Source: Rhizobium albus (GTDB lineage: Bacteria; Pseudomonadota; Alphaproteobacteria; Rhizobiales; Rhizobiaceae). Taken from it: a stretch of 64,000 nt of DNA. The DNA lies in contig BSNO01000003.1 in NCBI GenBank assembly GCA_030160035.1, positions 124,001 to 188,000 on the forward strand, read 5' to 3'. The notes under the pieces were generated by a model. That model saw only the letters and a program-made list of their open reading frames with translations, was not told the origin of the DNA and ran no database searches. How positions within the stretch are numbered: position 1 is the stretch's first letter; the number at the start of each line of letters is the position of its first letter. Positions 1-12,572 of the stretch are shown piece after piece. The position numbers and the translations under genes are program-made.

Positions 1-179
1 ATGCACTCGTTGCGGCCGTGAGCGAGCACGATCGTGCCCTTGGCGCGCGGGGCGTCGGATTTGAAGAGTGCGTAACGCAAGGATTTGCCATCCCGCGTGC
101 GGAAATGGCCGGCAACATGGCGGTTGCCGGTGGGATCGGGGAACGGGTTGTCTGGGGTCTGATAAAGAATATCTTGCAT
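1..179 (-). CDS. alpha/beta hydrolase (lysophospholipase-like), 3' part cut off by window edge
   Basis: The first 59 codons of a minus-strand gene that runs off the left edge of the window. The start ATG is the complement of 177-179. The visible N-terminus has the layout of the rhizobial PldB-like alpha/beta hydrolases: a short lead with HFRTRDGKSLRYALF (residues 25-39), the beta strand TIVLAHG, and the HGRNE oxyanion-hole turn at about residues 54-58. The catalytic Ser, Asp and His would lie outside the window, so activity cannot be judged. Known relatives are esterases or monoacylglycerol/lysophospholipid hydrolases; the substrate here is unknown. The next sequence upstream is non-coding and contains a terminator facing this gene, so it probably has its own promoter between 180 and 245. 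Confidence 0.75.
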   Translation of the reverse strand, partial: MQDILYQTPDNPFPDPTGNRHVAGHFRTRDGKSLRYALFKSDAPRAKGTIVLAHGRNEC

Positions 180-244
180 CACGCAGCGCCGGCTCAAAGC
201 AGGCACTTAGCATCGAACCTGCCTGTTCACAAAGAACGGTGATG

Positions 245-298
245 CGAAAAAAGAGACCGGAGGCGCGAGAGCGATATGTGGGTTTCGCGCGCCTCCGG
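245..298 (-). terminator. rho-independent terminator, minus strand
   Basis: Perfect 11-bp arms, CCGGAGGCGCG at 257-267 and CGCGCCTCCGG at 288-298. Read on the minus strand the stem is followed by TCTC and then a run of six T (248-253). No annotated gene on this strand lies to its right, so it ends a transcript that starts in the intergenic region. Confidence 0.6.
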
Positions 299-419
299 CC
301 GATGGCTGAAGGGAAGGGACGTTACACTCCAGCCAGTCAGGATTTCTTTGTCCCGACGCTGGCCAATATGGTCCAGTGCATCTGAACGCGATCCGAACCT
401 GACATTCATCTCGCATTCA
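245..419 (-). ncRNA. candidate small RNA, about 175 nt
   Basis: Inferred from a promoter-like box (427-451) and a rho-independent terminator (245-298) on the same strand, with no convincing open frame between them. The region folds into an imperfect hairpin whose arms read roughly GCCAG..TC.GGA and TCC.GAC.GGC, followed by a C-rich single-stranded stretch (CGTCCCTTCCC) and the terminator stem. A 60-codon open frame starting MNVRFGS overlaps it but has no recognisable domain. A dispersed intergenic repeat is the main alternative explanation. Confidence 0.35.
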
Positions 420-426
420 TGTGCCT

Positions 427-451
427 AACGGCTGACGGCCCGGTCTATTCC
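427..451 (-). promoter_or_regulatory. EcfG-like (general stress) promoter candidate
   Basis: On the minus strand GGAAT (447-451) is followed after exactly 16 nt by CGTT (427-430). The alphaproteobacterial EcfG consensus is GGAAC-N16/17-CGTT, so this is one mismatch away. Transcription would start near 419 and run toward the terminator at 245-298. Confidence 0.3.
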
Positions 452-491
452 CTGCAGAATTGAGAGCAGCATTCGTTGGGTGCGGACACCT

Positions 492-520
492 CTTGAACGG
501 CGAATGCGCCTTTCCCATCT
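492..520 (+). promoter_or_regulatory. sigma32-like heat-shock promoter of hsp20
   Basis: CTTGAA at 492-497, a 15-nt spacer, then TCCCATCT at 513-520, which matches the RpoH -10 consensus CCCCATNT at seven of eight positions. It lies about 120 nt before the hsp20 start, so the mRNA would carry a leader of roughly 115 nt. Confidence 0.55.
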
Positions 521-526
521 TCTTTT

Positions 527-644
527 TGCGGACGCCAGAACGGGTCCGCTGGTCTCTTCAAGCCTTTCGCCGCCAAGCGGGAACAGGTGTGAGGCCAGAC
601 AATCGATCAGACGAACAAGTCGCTTCAAGGAGGACTTTAAAATG
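527..644 (+). promoter_or_regulatory. ROSE-like RNA thermometer in the hsp20 leader
   Basis: The Shine-Dalgarno AGGAGG (628-633) is trapped in a hairpin. AAGTC (617-621) pairs with GACTT (633-637), and the inner GCTTC can pair imperfectly with the AAGGAG of the Shine-Dalgarno. Upstream hairpins can form, for example GCGGAC...GTCCGC near 528-550. ROSE elements are known leaders of rhizobial small heat-shock genes, with a final weak helix that melts on heating. The assignment here is from structure and context only. Confidence 0.5.
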
Positions 645-1103
645 CGTCATGTAGACTTCTCCCCCCTCTATCGCTCGACCGTTGGCTTCGACCGCCTGTT
701 CACCATGCTGGACAGCCTTGCGCAGCCCGACCAGGGCCAGACCTACCCGCCCTACAACATCGAGCGCACCGGCGATAACGCCTACCGCATCACCATGGCG
801 GTCGCTGGCTTCAGTGAAGACGAACTGTCGATCGAAGCGCGCGAGCATACGCTGACCGTCAAGGGCGAAAAGGCCGATGACACCAGTGATGCCGGCGAAT
901 TCCTCTATCGTGGCATTGCCAAGCGCGCCTTCGAGCGCCGCTTCCAGCTTGCCGATCATGTCGAGGTTCGTGGCGCTTCGCTGAAGAACGGCCTGCTGCA
1001 CATCGATCTTCTGCGGGAAATCCCCGAGGCCATGAAGCCGCGCCGGATTTCCATCCAGGCAAGCCCGGCGAACGCAAAGCAGATCGAGGCGCAAACCGCC
1101 TAA
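642..1103 (+). CDS. Hsp20 family small heat-shock protein
   Basis: A 153-residue cytoplasmic holdase chaperone that binds unfolding proteins during heat stress. The alpha-crystallin domain spans about residues 36-128 and contains the IbpA-type stretch RGIAKRAFERRF at 90-101. The C-terminal IXI anchor is ISI at 136-138. The start ATG is chosen because a strong AGGAGG lies 8 nt before it; the frame stays open upstream but without a ribosome site. The gene stands alone between a sigma32-like promoter with a ROSE-like leader and its own terminator at 1132-1158. The length fits the bacterial class A small heat-shock proteins (IbpA/HspA type). Confidence 0.93.
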   Translation: MRHVDFSPLYRSTVGFDRLFTMLDSLAQPDQGQTYPPYNIERTGDNAYRITMAVAGFSEDELSIEAREHTLTVKGEKADDTSDAGEFLYRGIAKRAFERRFQLADHVEVRGASLKNGLLHIDLLREIPEAMKPRRISIQASPANAKQIEAQTA

Positions 1104-1131
1104 TCCGCTAGAGCCATCGAGTGGCTCAATG

Positions 1132-1158
1132 AACGGCGCCCTTGCGGGCGCCGTTTTT
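1132..1158 (+). terminator. rho-independent terminator of hsp20
   Basis: Perfect 10-bp arms, AACGGCGCCC (1132-1141) and GGGCGCCGTT (1146-1155), with a TTGC loop and a run of T. It sits between the convergent hsp20 and doxX genes. Confidence 0.85.
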
Positions 1159-1177
1159 CGTTACAGATGCCGAATGC

Positions 1178-1621
1178 TTAGAACTGGCGGCCGATCTTCG
1201 CGTCGACAGACTGGGCGTTGCCGCCGCGGATAACAAAGAAGAGCATCATCGCAGCCCACAGGATCGACTTTTCGGCACCGGAATAGCCTTCAGCCTGCAC
1301 AACCCAATGGAAGTAGGTCGTGACGCAGAGGACGATGAAGCAGCCAAATGCTGCCGGGCGCGTCAAAAGGCCGATGGCGAGCAGGATGCCGCCGAAGAAT
1401 TCGGTGCCCGCCAGAAGCGGAGACCACAGCGCTCCCGGCACGAAGCCGAGGCTCTCCACCATCCCCACCGAGCCGAACGGATTGGTGATCTTGGGCCAGC
1501 CATGTGTCACCATCGCAAGGCCTGCGACGAGGCGCATAACCGTTTCGGCAGTGGTGGAGAGGCCCGAATAGAGCGGACGCAGTGCGGGAATGATGAGGTT
1601 CTGTTGGTCTGGCTGAGCCAT
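1178..1621 (-). CDS. DoxX family membrane protein
   Basis: A 147-residue inner-membrane protein with four predicted helices: MRLVAGLAMVTHGWPKI, then the glycine-rich TEFFGGILLAIGLLT, AAFGCFIVLCVTTYFHW and ILWAAMMLFFVIRGG. The early RxxxGxxxxxHGxxK motif and the overall size fit DoxX/DoxD-like proteins. Some homologues join oxidative-stress complexes with superoxide dismutase, but the role of this one is unknown. The start ATG at 1621 gives a product beginning MAQPDQQ; the longer open frame lacks support. It lies 86 bp downstream of the threonine aldolase on the same strand, with a small CTCCCGCGCGGGAG palindrome (1655-1668) in the gap. Confidence 0.85.
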   Translation of the reverse strand: MAQPDQQNLIIPALRPLYSGLSTTAETVMRLVAGLAMVTHGWPKITNPFGSVGMVESLGFVPGALWSPLLAGTEFFGGILLAIGLLTRPAAFGCFIVLCVTTYFHWVVQAEGYSGAEKSILWAAMMLFFVIRGGNAQSVDAKIGRQF

Positions 1622-1707
1622 GCGATGTCGATCCTTGCCCTTATCGTTATTAACCTCCCGCGCGGGAGATAGAGCAGGATCGCCAGATCGCAAACAGCCA
1701 GAGAAGA

Positions 1708-2781
1708 TCAGGCGACGAGTTCGAGGAAACCGTCCACGTCTTCCTCGCGCGTCGCAAAGCTCGTGACAAGGCGCGTCAACACCTCGTCCTCCGCGATCAT
1801 GCCGTTCAACGCGCGCGGCGGCGTCCAATCATAAAACGCGGCGCCTTTTGCGCGTGCGGTCTCGGCATCCGCCTTGCGAACGATGGCGAAGACCTCGTTC
1901 GTCTGCGACGTCCAGCCCGGACGCGCGCGGTTCGATGATTTCAGCCCGTCCTGCAGACGGGCGGCCATGGCATTCGAATGCCGCGCGAGCTCGAGCCAGA
2001 GGTCGTCCTCGAAATAGCCGTGGAACTGCGCCGCGATGAAGCGGCTCTTGGAAAAGAGCTGCGCGGCGCGCTTGCGGATAAAGGGCAGGTCGCGCGCCTT
2101 TTCGGGATCCATGAAAACGAGCGCTTCTGCGCACCAGCAACCGTTCTTCGTCGCGCCGAAGGAGAGGACGTCGACGCCGCGCTTCCAGGTCATTTCCGCC
2201 GGCGTGATGTCGAGTTCGACCAGCGCATTCGCAAACCGGGCGCCATCCATGTGGAGCGGCAGGGCGTGCGCCTTCGCGATCTCAGCGATCGCATCGATTT
2301 CCTCGGGCGCATAGACCGTCCCGATCTCGGTCGCCTGGGTGATCGAGATCGCCATGGGCTGGCCGGCATGGACGAAGCCGGGTGGGAAGCGCTTCAACTC
2401 GGAGCGCAGCTCGTCCGGGTCGATCTTGCCGTTCCCGCCGTCGACCGGCACCAGTCGCGCGCCGTGGGTGAAGAATTCCGGCGCCCCGCATTCGTCCTCG
2501 ATCACATGCGCCTCGCGGTGGCAGAAGGAGACCCCGCCCGGCCGGTTGACGCTGGCCAGCGCCAGCGAATTGGCCGCTGTGCCCGTGCCGACGAAGAACA
2601 CCGCCACCTCCCGCTCGAACACCTCGTTAAACTTCGCCTCGATCTCCTTGTCGAGGTCGCTTGCGCCGTACGAGGCGGCAAAGCCGTCGGAGTGTCGGTG
2701 CAAAGCTTCAGCGATGCGCGGGTGGACACCCGCCCAGTTGTCGGAACTGAAAATCATGGGCTGAGCTACCTTTGCGGACAT
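1708..2781 (-). CDS. ltaE: low-specificity L-threonine aldolase
   Basis: A PLP-dependent lyase that cleaves L-threonine or L-allo-threonine to glycine and acetaldehyde. The 357-residue protein has fold type I features of the beta-eliminating lyase family: FSSDNWAGVHP at the N-terminus, the glycine turn GTGTAAN near residue 65, the cofactor aspartate in HMDGARFAN (about residue 179), and the Schiff-base lysine in SFGATKNG (about residue 212). The start is uncertain: ATG at 2781 is used, but ATG at 2757 (product MIFSSDN) has a better-placed AAAGG. It is transcribed toward doxX, possibly as one unit, and diverges from gltB across a long intergenic region. Confidence 0.9.
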   Translation of the reverse strand: MSAKVAQPMIFSSDNWAGVHPRIAEALHRHSDGFAASYGASDLDKEIEAKFNEVFEREVAVFFVGTGTAANSLALASVNRPGGVSFCHREAHVIEDECGAPEFFTHGARLVPVDGGNGKIDPDELRSELKRFPPGFVHAGQPMAISITQATEIGTVYAPEEIDAIAEIAKAHALPLHMDGARFANALVELDITPAEMTWKRGVDVLSFGATKNGCWCAEALVFMDPEKARDLPFIRKRAAQLFSKSRFIAAQFHGYFEDDLWLELARHSNAMAARLQDGLKSSNRARPGWTSQTNEVFAIVRKADAETARAKGAAFYDWTPPRALNGMIAEDEVLTRLVTSFATREEDVDGFLELVA

Positions 2782-2989
2782 TGACGAGCGAATTGGCAAG
2801 AAGCCTTAAGGCGAGATGGCGAGTGCAGCAACACAGAGGCACGCAAAAGCGCTTTCTGTCCGTGTGCCCCGCCTGTACGACATAAAGTTTCAAGTAAGTC
2901 GGCGCACTGGCAAGGAATTGTCGCCATGCGTCATTATTTCCCGTTGCGCAACTTGCGCCGCCCGGAGCTTTCTGGCATACACCGCTGCG

Positions 2990-3015
2990 ATAGGACAGGT
3001 TTGCTGTCCTATTTT
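2990..3015 (+). repeat. 9-bp inverted repeat upstream of gltBD
   Basis: ATAGGACAG (2990-2998) and CTGTCCTAT (3004-3012) with a GTTTG spacer, followed by TTT. It could be a weak terminator on the plus strand or an operator. It lies about 34 bp upstream of the -35 of the gltB promoter. Confidence 0.5.
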
Positions 3016-3045
3016 CGGCGCGGCCACACCTGCTCGAACCGAGGC

Positions 3046-3074
3046 CTGTCACGGCCCCGCGACAGCACTATAAT
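3046..3074 (+). promoter_or_regulatory. sigma70-type promoter of gltBD
   Basis: CTGTCA (3046-3051), a 17-nt spacer, and a perfect TATAAT (3069-3074). The predicted start is near 3081. Confidence 0.5.
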
Positions 3075-3272
3075 GGCCGAGATGGCGGTGCCATGCAGCC
3101 GGCGCGGGGTGAACCGACGCACGGCCAGTTGGGCGCCCAGTCAGACGAATTGAAATAGAGCAAACGGCATTTTCGGTTTCGCGAAAACGCCCGTTCGATC
3201 GACGGCCCGGTGGTGAGAACCGGGCTGAGTTGCAAGGTCAGAGCGCCGCAGCTGCGGCAGGAGGAAGGCACG

Positions 3273-8015
<4,743 letters not shown>

Positions 8016-8096
8016 GGCGCAGCATAGAGCGAGGATCGGGCGCGCAAAAGATCGCGCCCATCTTCCCCTCATCGATCGAATTCAAGGATTTAAGCC

Positions 8097-9551
8097 GTGG
8101 GTAAGGTAACAGGTTTTCTCGAGATCGACCGGCAGGTGGCGAAGTATCAGCCGGCATCGGACCGCATCCGTCACTTCAAGGAATTCGTCATCCCGATGTC
8201 GGATTCGGAGATTTCCAAGCAGGCCGCGCGCTGCATGGATTGTGGCATTCCCTATTGCCATGGCCCGACAGGCTGCCCGGTGCACAACCAGATTCCGGAT
8301 TGGAACGATCTCGTCTATTCCGACAATTGGGACGAAGCGATCCGCAACCTGCACTCGACGAACAACTTCCCGGAATTCACCGGCCGCATCTGCCCCGCGC
8401 CCTGCGAGGAAGCGTGCACGCTGAACCTGGAAGACGCGCCGGTTGCCATCAAGACGATCGAACAGGCGATTGCGGACAAGGCCTATGAGCGTGGCTTCAT
8501 CGTGCCACAGCCGGCAAGCCGCAAGACCGGCAAGAAGGTCGCCGTCATCGGCTCCGGCCCCGCCGGCCTCGCCGCTGCCCAGCAACTGGGCCGCGCCGGC
8601 CACGAGGTCCATGTCTATGAGCGCGAGGACAAGCCCGGTGGCCTCCTGCGCTACGGCATTCCGGACTTCAAGATGGAGAAGCACTTCATCGACCGCCGCG
8701 TCGAGCAGATGACAGGCGAGGGCGTCACCTTTTTCTGCGGCGTCAATATCGGTGTCGACAAGAAGGTCGAGGATCTGCGCGCGGAATACGATGCGGTGCT
8801 TTATGCGGGCGGTTCCGAAACCCCGCGCGACGCGGGCATCCCCGGTGTCGAACTGCACGGCGTTCACGATGCGATGCCGTATCTCGTGCAGCAGAACAAG
8901 CGCGTCGCGCGCCGCAACATTGACAGCATCGGCTGGCCGTCCGAGCCGATCACGGCAGGCGCCAAGCACGTGGTGGTCGTCGGTGGCGGCGATACCGCAT
9001 CCGACTGCGTCGGGACCGCTTTCCGCCAGGGCGCTGTTCGCGTGACCCAGCTCGACATCCGTCCCAAGCCGCCGGAAAAGGAAGATAAGCTCGCCGTCTG
9101 GCCGTTCTGGGCCACCAAGATGCGCACGTCGTCTAGCCAGGCGGAAGGTGCGGAGCGCGAATTCCAGGTCGGCACGCTGGAGTTCGTCGGCGAGGATGGC
9201 AAGCTCACCGGCGTGAAGTGCTGCCAGGTCGATGAAAAGCGCAATCCGATTGCCGGTTCGGAATTCATCATCAAGGCCGACCTCGCCTTCATCGCGATCG
9301 GTTTCCGTGGCCCGTTTGAGGACAGCGTCGTCAGCGAGCTCGACGGTCAGCTCAAGATCGGCAAGGACCGCCGTGGCGCCACCTTCGTCGAGGCGAACGA
9401 TCAGGACTACCGCACGTCGGTCGACAAGGTCTGGGCAGCGGGCGACGTGCGCCGCGGCCAGTCGCTGGTCGTCTGGGCGATCCGCGAAGGCCGTCAGGCC
9501 GCACGCGCGATCGATCTGGAGCTGATGGGCGCGACCATCCTGCCGCGCTGA
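8097..9551 (+). CDS. gltD: glutamate synthase (NADPH) small subunit
   Basis: The beta subunit of GOGAT. It takes electrons from NADPH through FAD and passes them over 4Fe-4S clusters to GltB. It has 484 residues. The N-terminal cysteines CMDCGIPYC...C (46, 49, 54, 60) and CPAPCEEAC (99, 103, 107) are cluster ligands. The FAD Rossmann motif GSGPAG is at about 152-157 and the NADPH site GGGDTASDC near 298. GTG is the start, with AAGGA 9 nt upstream. It forms an operon with gltB and ends at a bidirectional terminator. Confidence 0.97.
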   Translation: MGKVTGFLEIDRQVAKYQPASDRIRHFKEFVIPMSDSEISKQAARCMDCGIPYCHGPTGCPVHNQIPDWNDLVYSDNWDEAIRNLHSTNNFPEFTGRICPAPCEEACTLNLEDAPVAIKTIEQAIADKAYERGFIVPQPASRKTGKKVAVIGSGPAGLAAAQQLGRAGHEVHVYEREDKPGGLLRYGIPDFKMEKHFIDRRVEQMTGEGVTFFCGVNIGVDKKVEDLRAEYDAVLYAGGSETPRDAGIPGVELHGVHDAMPYLVQQNKRVARRNIDSIGWPSEPITAGAKHVVVVGGGDTASDCVGTAFRQGAVRVTQLDIRPKPPEKEDKLAVWPFWATKMRTSSSQAEGAEREFQVGTLEFVGEDGKLTGVKCCQVDEKRNPIAGSEFIIKADLAFIAIGFRGPFEDSVVSELDGQLKIGKDRRGATFVEANDQDYRTSVDKVWAAGDVRRGQSLVVWAIREGRQAARAIDLELMGATILPR

Positions 9552-9576
9552 ATTCGCTGCGCATTCGACAAACACG

Positions 9577-9608
9577 AAAGCCGGCCTCCCCAGGGAGTGC
9601 CGGCTTTT
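9577..9608. terminator. bidirectional terminator between gltD and the DUF459 gene
   Basis: Arms AAAGCCGGC (9577-9585) and GCCGGCTTT (9599-9607), with T runs on both strands. It serves two convergent genes. Confidence 0.75.
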
Positions 9609-9617
9609 CGCGTTTGA

Positions 9618-10988
9618 TCAGTTGGCCGTGACCGTTTCGGAACGGCCGGGTCCGATGTCACTTGCTGCCGCGGCGCGCTCATCGCGTCGGGGTGCGGCGT
9701 TGACTGGTGTCGGGCGCGCAGCCGCGCCGCGTGCCGCCGGCGGTGCCGATGGCGGCGGAACAGCGCGGCGCGGCCAGCGGAAATCGTCGGCGCGGCCGGC
9801 CGGTGCCGCCGCCGCCAAGCCTTCCTCGACCAGCCGGTCGCGCGGGCTGCGCAATTCCGGCTCCGCATAGGTCTCGCCATTGCCAAGAAGCGTGGTCGCG
9901 CCATCGAGCGCCGGATCGGTAATACTGATTGGTGCGGTGCGGGTGACGAGTTCCGGTATGCGCGGTCGCTCGACTTCGCCGATCAGCGCATCGTCGGCGC
10001 GAATGATGTCCTCTACTGTCGCGCTGGCGGTACCCTCCAGCAGACGGCGGAGGGGACGCTCGGCATAGAAGGCCAGCTTGCGCTTACCGGCGGCTGTCAT
10101 GTTGATCCCGTCGGATCCGCGCAGGCGCACCTGCTGTCCCTGAATGTCGGAACCGGTCGTAATGAAAGCGCCGCCTTCGTCGACGAAGCCGTCCCAGATA
10201 TCGACGAAATCGGCTTCTGCGGCTTCCATCTGGTCGCGGTAGATCTGGTTGATGGCCAAAATATCGGCCGACATGCGCGGAGACTGGAATGCCGGCGCGC
10301 CGACCCAGATGAGCGGCACTTCTGCGGTTTCGGCAATGGCGGCGAGCGCATCGACGCGCGCCGCATATTCCCGCTTCCACGCATCCGTCAAAAGATCGGC
10401 AGCGCCATTGGCCGTACGGAGCTGCTGCCGGTCGTTCGATCCCAGCATGACGACGAGCGCCGCCGGCTCAGTCTCCTCCAGGATCGTCGGAAGATTGGCA
10501 GGCCAGCTGTAGAAATCGTCCCGCACCAGACCCGACGAGCCGTTGGTGCTGGAAACGACGACCACATTGGCCGAGGTTGCAAAAGCTTCCTGGAGACCTT
10601 CCGCCAGCCCCGACGCCATGAAGTCGCCGACGACGAGGACTGTCCGCGCGTCCTCGGCTTTTTCGACGATCGGTGCGGCAGGCGTGGCCGCCTGGCGGGT
10701 CTGACCGCCACTCGGCGCCTGCGGCGATGCGCGTCTGCGGGCGGGCTGTTGCTGTTGCGGCGCCGGCTGCGCGCGCGGCGGCGGTGGCGGCGGGAATTCC
10801 TGCGAGCGACGGGGGCCGAAGATCAAGTCGATCACCGACCGACGCTCATAGCGCTCCTGCGCCGATGAGCTCGAAACAGGCATCGCCATGAAAAGTGCGG
10901 ATGAGACTATGGCAAGCAGGAGCAGGCCCGCGATGGATCGCACGGGTTTTTGCAAGGCCTGAACTATCCGGTCCCATCTGCCAGTCAC
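9618..10988 (-). CDS. DUF459 / SGNH-fold periplasmic protein
   Basis: A 456-residue exported protein. A membrane anchor or signal sequence spans about residues 17-43 (AGLLLLAIVSSALFMAM). A Pro/Gln-rich linker runs over about 60-105. Then comes an SGNH-like domain of the DUF459 family with VVGDFMASGLAEG, the MLGSNDRQQL block and WVGAPAF. The tail from about 375 is low-complexity Pro/Ala/Arg. SGNH enzymes often trim or transfer acetyl groups on envelope polymers, but no substrate is known for DUF459. The GTG start is preceded by AGGAG at 6 nt. It lies downstream of the lytic transglycosylase on the same strand and near galU, which suggests an envelope role. Confidence 0.8.
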   Translation of the reverse strand: MTGRWDRIVQALQKPVRSIAGLLLLAIVSSALFMAMPVSSSSAQERYERRSVIDLIFGPRRSQEFPPPPPPRAQPAPQQQQPARRRASPQAPSGGQTRQAATPAAPIVEKAEDARTVLVVGDFMASGLAEGLQEAFATSANVVVVSSTNGSSGLVRDDFYSWPANLPTILEETEPAALVVMLGSNDRQQLRTANGAADLLTDAWKREYAARVDALAAIAETAEVPLIWVGAPAFQSPRMSADILAINQIYRDQMEAAEADFVDIWDGFVDEGGAFITTGSDIQGQQVRLRGSDGINMTAAGKRKLAFYAERPLRRLLEGTASATVEDIIRADDALIGEVERPRIPELVTRTAPISITDPALDGATTLLGNGETYAEPELRSPRDRLVEEGLAAAAPAGRADDFRWPRRAVPPPSAPPAARGAAARPTPVNAAPRRDERAAAASDIGPGRSETVTAN

Positions 10989-11091
10989 GTGATCTCCTGG
11001 GTGATTTTCAACGACAAACGGGCGCCGAGTGATCGGCGCCCGGTCGATCGATAAAACCTAGGCCGGCTGCTGCGGCCTTGCAATCGACTTC

Positions 11092-12306
11092 CTACTGCCG
11101 CAGCCGCTGCAACACGTTCGAAGACGGCTGGCCATCGGCATTGAGACCCACGCGCGACTGGAACTGCCGGATGGCTTCCTGCGATCCCGAGCCGAGATTG
11201 CCGTCGATCTCGCCGCCATAATAGCCGAGCGACTTCAGGCGGGTCTGCAACTCGAACTTTTCCTCCATCGACAGCGTGCCGGCCGGACGCGGCCAACGCT
11301 GGCTCATGCCGCCATGGCCGGCGATCTGGTCGGCAAGGAGCCCGACGGCGAGCGCATAGGAGTCGGAATTGTTGTAGCGCTTGATGATGAAGAAGTTGCG
11401 GACCATCAGGAAGGCCGGGCCATTGGTGCCTGCCGGCATCTTCAGCTCCGCCCGGTCTTCGCCGCGAGGAAAGCCTTGGCCGTTGGGACGTCGAAAGCCA
11501 AGTCGTTCCCACTCGGCAAGCGTCTTCGTCTGGCCGTTGTAAGAACCGCCATTGCCAGGCGCGACAGCCTCGTAGCCCCAGGTCTTGCCGGTCTGCCAGC
11601 CATTGGAAGACAACAGGTTCGCGGCCGTTGCCAGAGCGTCTGGAACGGAGGTCCAGATATCGCGGCGCCCATTGCCATCGAAATCGACCGCATAGGCCTG
11701 GTAGCTCGTCGGGATGAACTGGGTGTGTCCCATGGCGCCGGCCCAGGAACCGCTCAGCTGTTCACGCCGGATATCGCCGGTCTCGAGAATTTTCAGTGCG
11801 GCCAGCAGCTGGGTGCGCCCGAATTTCGCGCGGCGGCTGTCCTTGTAGGCGAGCGTGGCGAGAGCCTGCGGCACATAATGCAGCCGCTCGGGACGCTCGA
11901 GAACGTCGCCATAGTTCGATTCCATCGACCAGATGGCCAGAAGTACCGAGCGGTCGATGCCGAAGCGCTGCTCGATCCGGGCGAGCGTCTGGGCGTGGCG
12001 CTGGGCCATCTCCTGGCCTTTGCGCACAGTGAAGGGATTGACGCGGCTATCGAGGTAATCCCAGATTTCCGAGCGGAACTCGGGCTGATAGGCCGCTTTC
12101 TCCAGCACTTCCGGGTCCGGAATCGTCACGCCTTCGAACGCGTGGTCATAGGTGGCGCGGCTGACGCCGTTCTGCTGTGCAACGCTTGCGAAATCGCGGA
12201 TCCATTGCTGGAAGCCAGCATCGGCGCGGGCTACTTCAGGGCTGATCACTCCAAGGACGAGCGTCAGAGCCAGGCAGGCCGACGTCTGTCTCAAAATTCG
12301 CTTCAT
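11092..12306 (-). CDS. lytic murein transglycosylase (MltB-like) with peptidoglycan-binding domain
   Basis: It cleaves the MurNAc-GlcNAc bond of peptidoglycan with formation of 1,6-anhydro-MurNAc. The protein is 404 residues with a signal peptide ending near ARADA (about residue 28). The SLT_2/MltB catalytic domain spans about 30-320, with the catalytic glutamate in WSMESNYG (Glu129) and the family block GAMGHTQFIPTSY. A C-terminal peptidoglycan-binding domain (about 340-404) has the usual LKSLGYYGGEIDGNLGSGSQEAIRQFQ layout in two parts. An AGGAGG lies 8 nt before the ATG. It diverges from galU. Confidence 0.92.
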   Translation of the reverse strand: MKRILRQTSACLALTLVLGVISPEVARADAGFQQWIRDFASVAQQNGVSRATYDHAFEGVTIPDPEVLEKAAYQPEFRSEIWDYLDSRVNPFTVRKGQEMAQRHAQTLARIEQRFGIDRSVLLAIWSMESNYGDVLERPERLHYVPQALATLAYKDSRRAKFGRTQLLAALKILETGDIRREQLSGSWAGAMGHTQFIPTSYQAYAVDFDGNGRRDIWTSVPDALATAANLLSSNGWQTGKTWGYEAVAPGNGGSYNGQTKTLAEWERLGFRRPNGQGFPRGEDRAELKMPAGTNGPAFLMVRNFFIIKRYNNSDSYALAVGLLADQIAGHGGMSQRWPRPAGTLSMEEKFELQTRLKSLGYYGGEIDGNLGSGSQEAIRQFQSRVGLNADGQPSSNVLQRLRQ

Positions 12307-12572
12307 ATCTCGTCCTCCTGAACCGTCGACTGCAACTCGCTGGCCTTTCGGCCGTTACCGCCTGATCCGTGTCTTCGAAGGCCGCGAACCGTATTGTTTG
12401 CGGCCGGTTTACATCCGAAGGCCGAATGCTACGTCGATGAAGTCAATAAAGTCTTTACCATGAAATCTTGACCGGTCATTTTCTGCCTCGCGTTGAAAGC
12501 GACGCGAAGCAACATTGTGGCGTTTGGTCTAAGGTATTTGTTAGGCAACCGATCGCGAGGGAACGAAAGTCC

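Larger units (their letters stand above)
180..641. other. 462-bp intergenic region with RNA signals
   Basis: No convincing protein gene. The short open frames here lack good ribosome-binding sites and family resemblance. The stretch holds a minus-strand promoter-like box (427-451) and terminator (245-298) that bracket a possible small RNA, then the plus-strand heat-shock promoter (492-520) and structured leader of the downstream hsp20 gene. Confidence 0.6.
2782..3272. other. 491-bp divergent intergenic region upstream of gltB
   Basis: No gene is supported here. It holds an imperfectly explained 23-bp dyad (2990-3012), a good sigma70-type promoter (3046-3074), and a leader of about 190 nt before gltB. 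A second small inverted repeat, TTTTCG and CGAAAA separated by 6 nt, lies near 3173-3190. Confidence 0.6.

Noticed and set aside
2816-3073. Short plus-strand open frame in the gltB leader region
   Set aside because: No ribosome site, no family resemblance, and it overlaps the gltB promoter and dyad.
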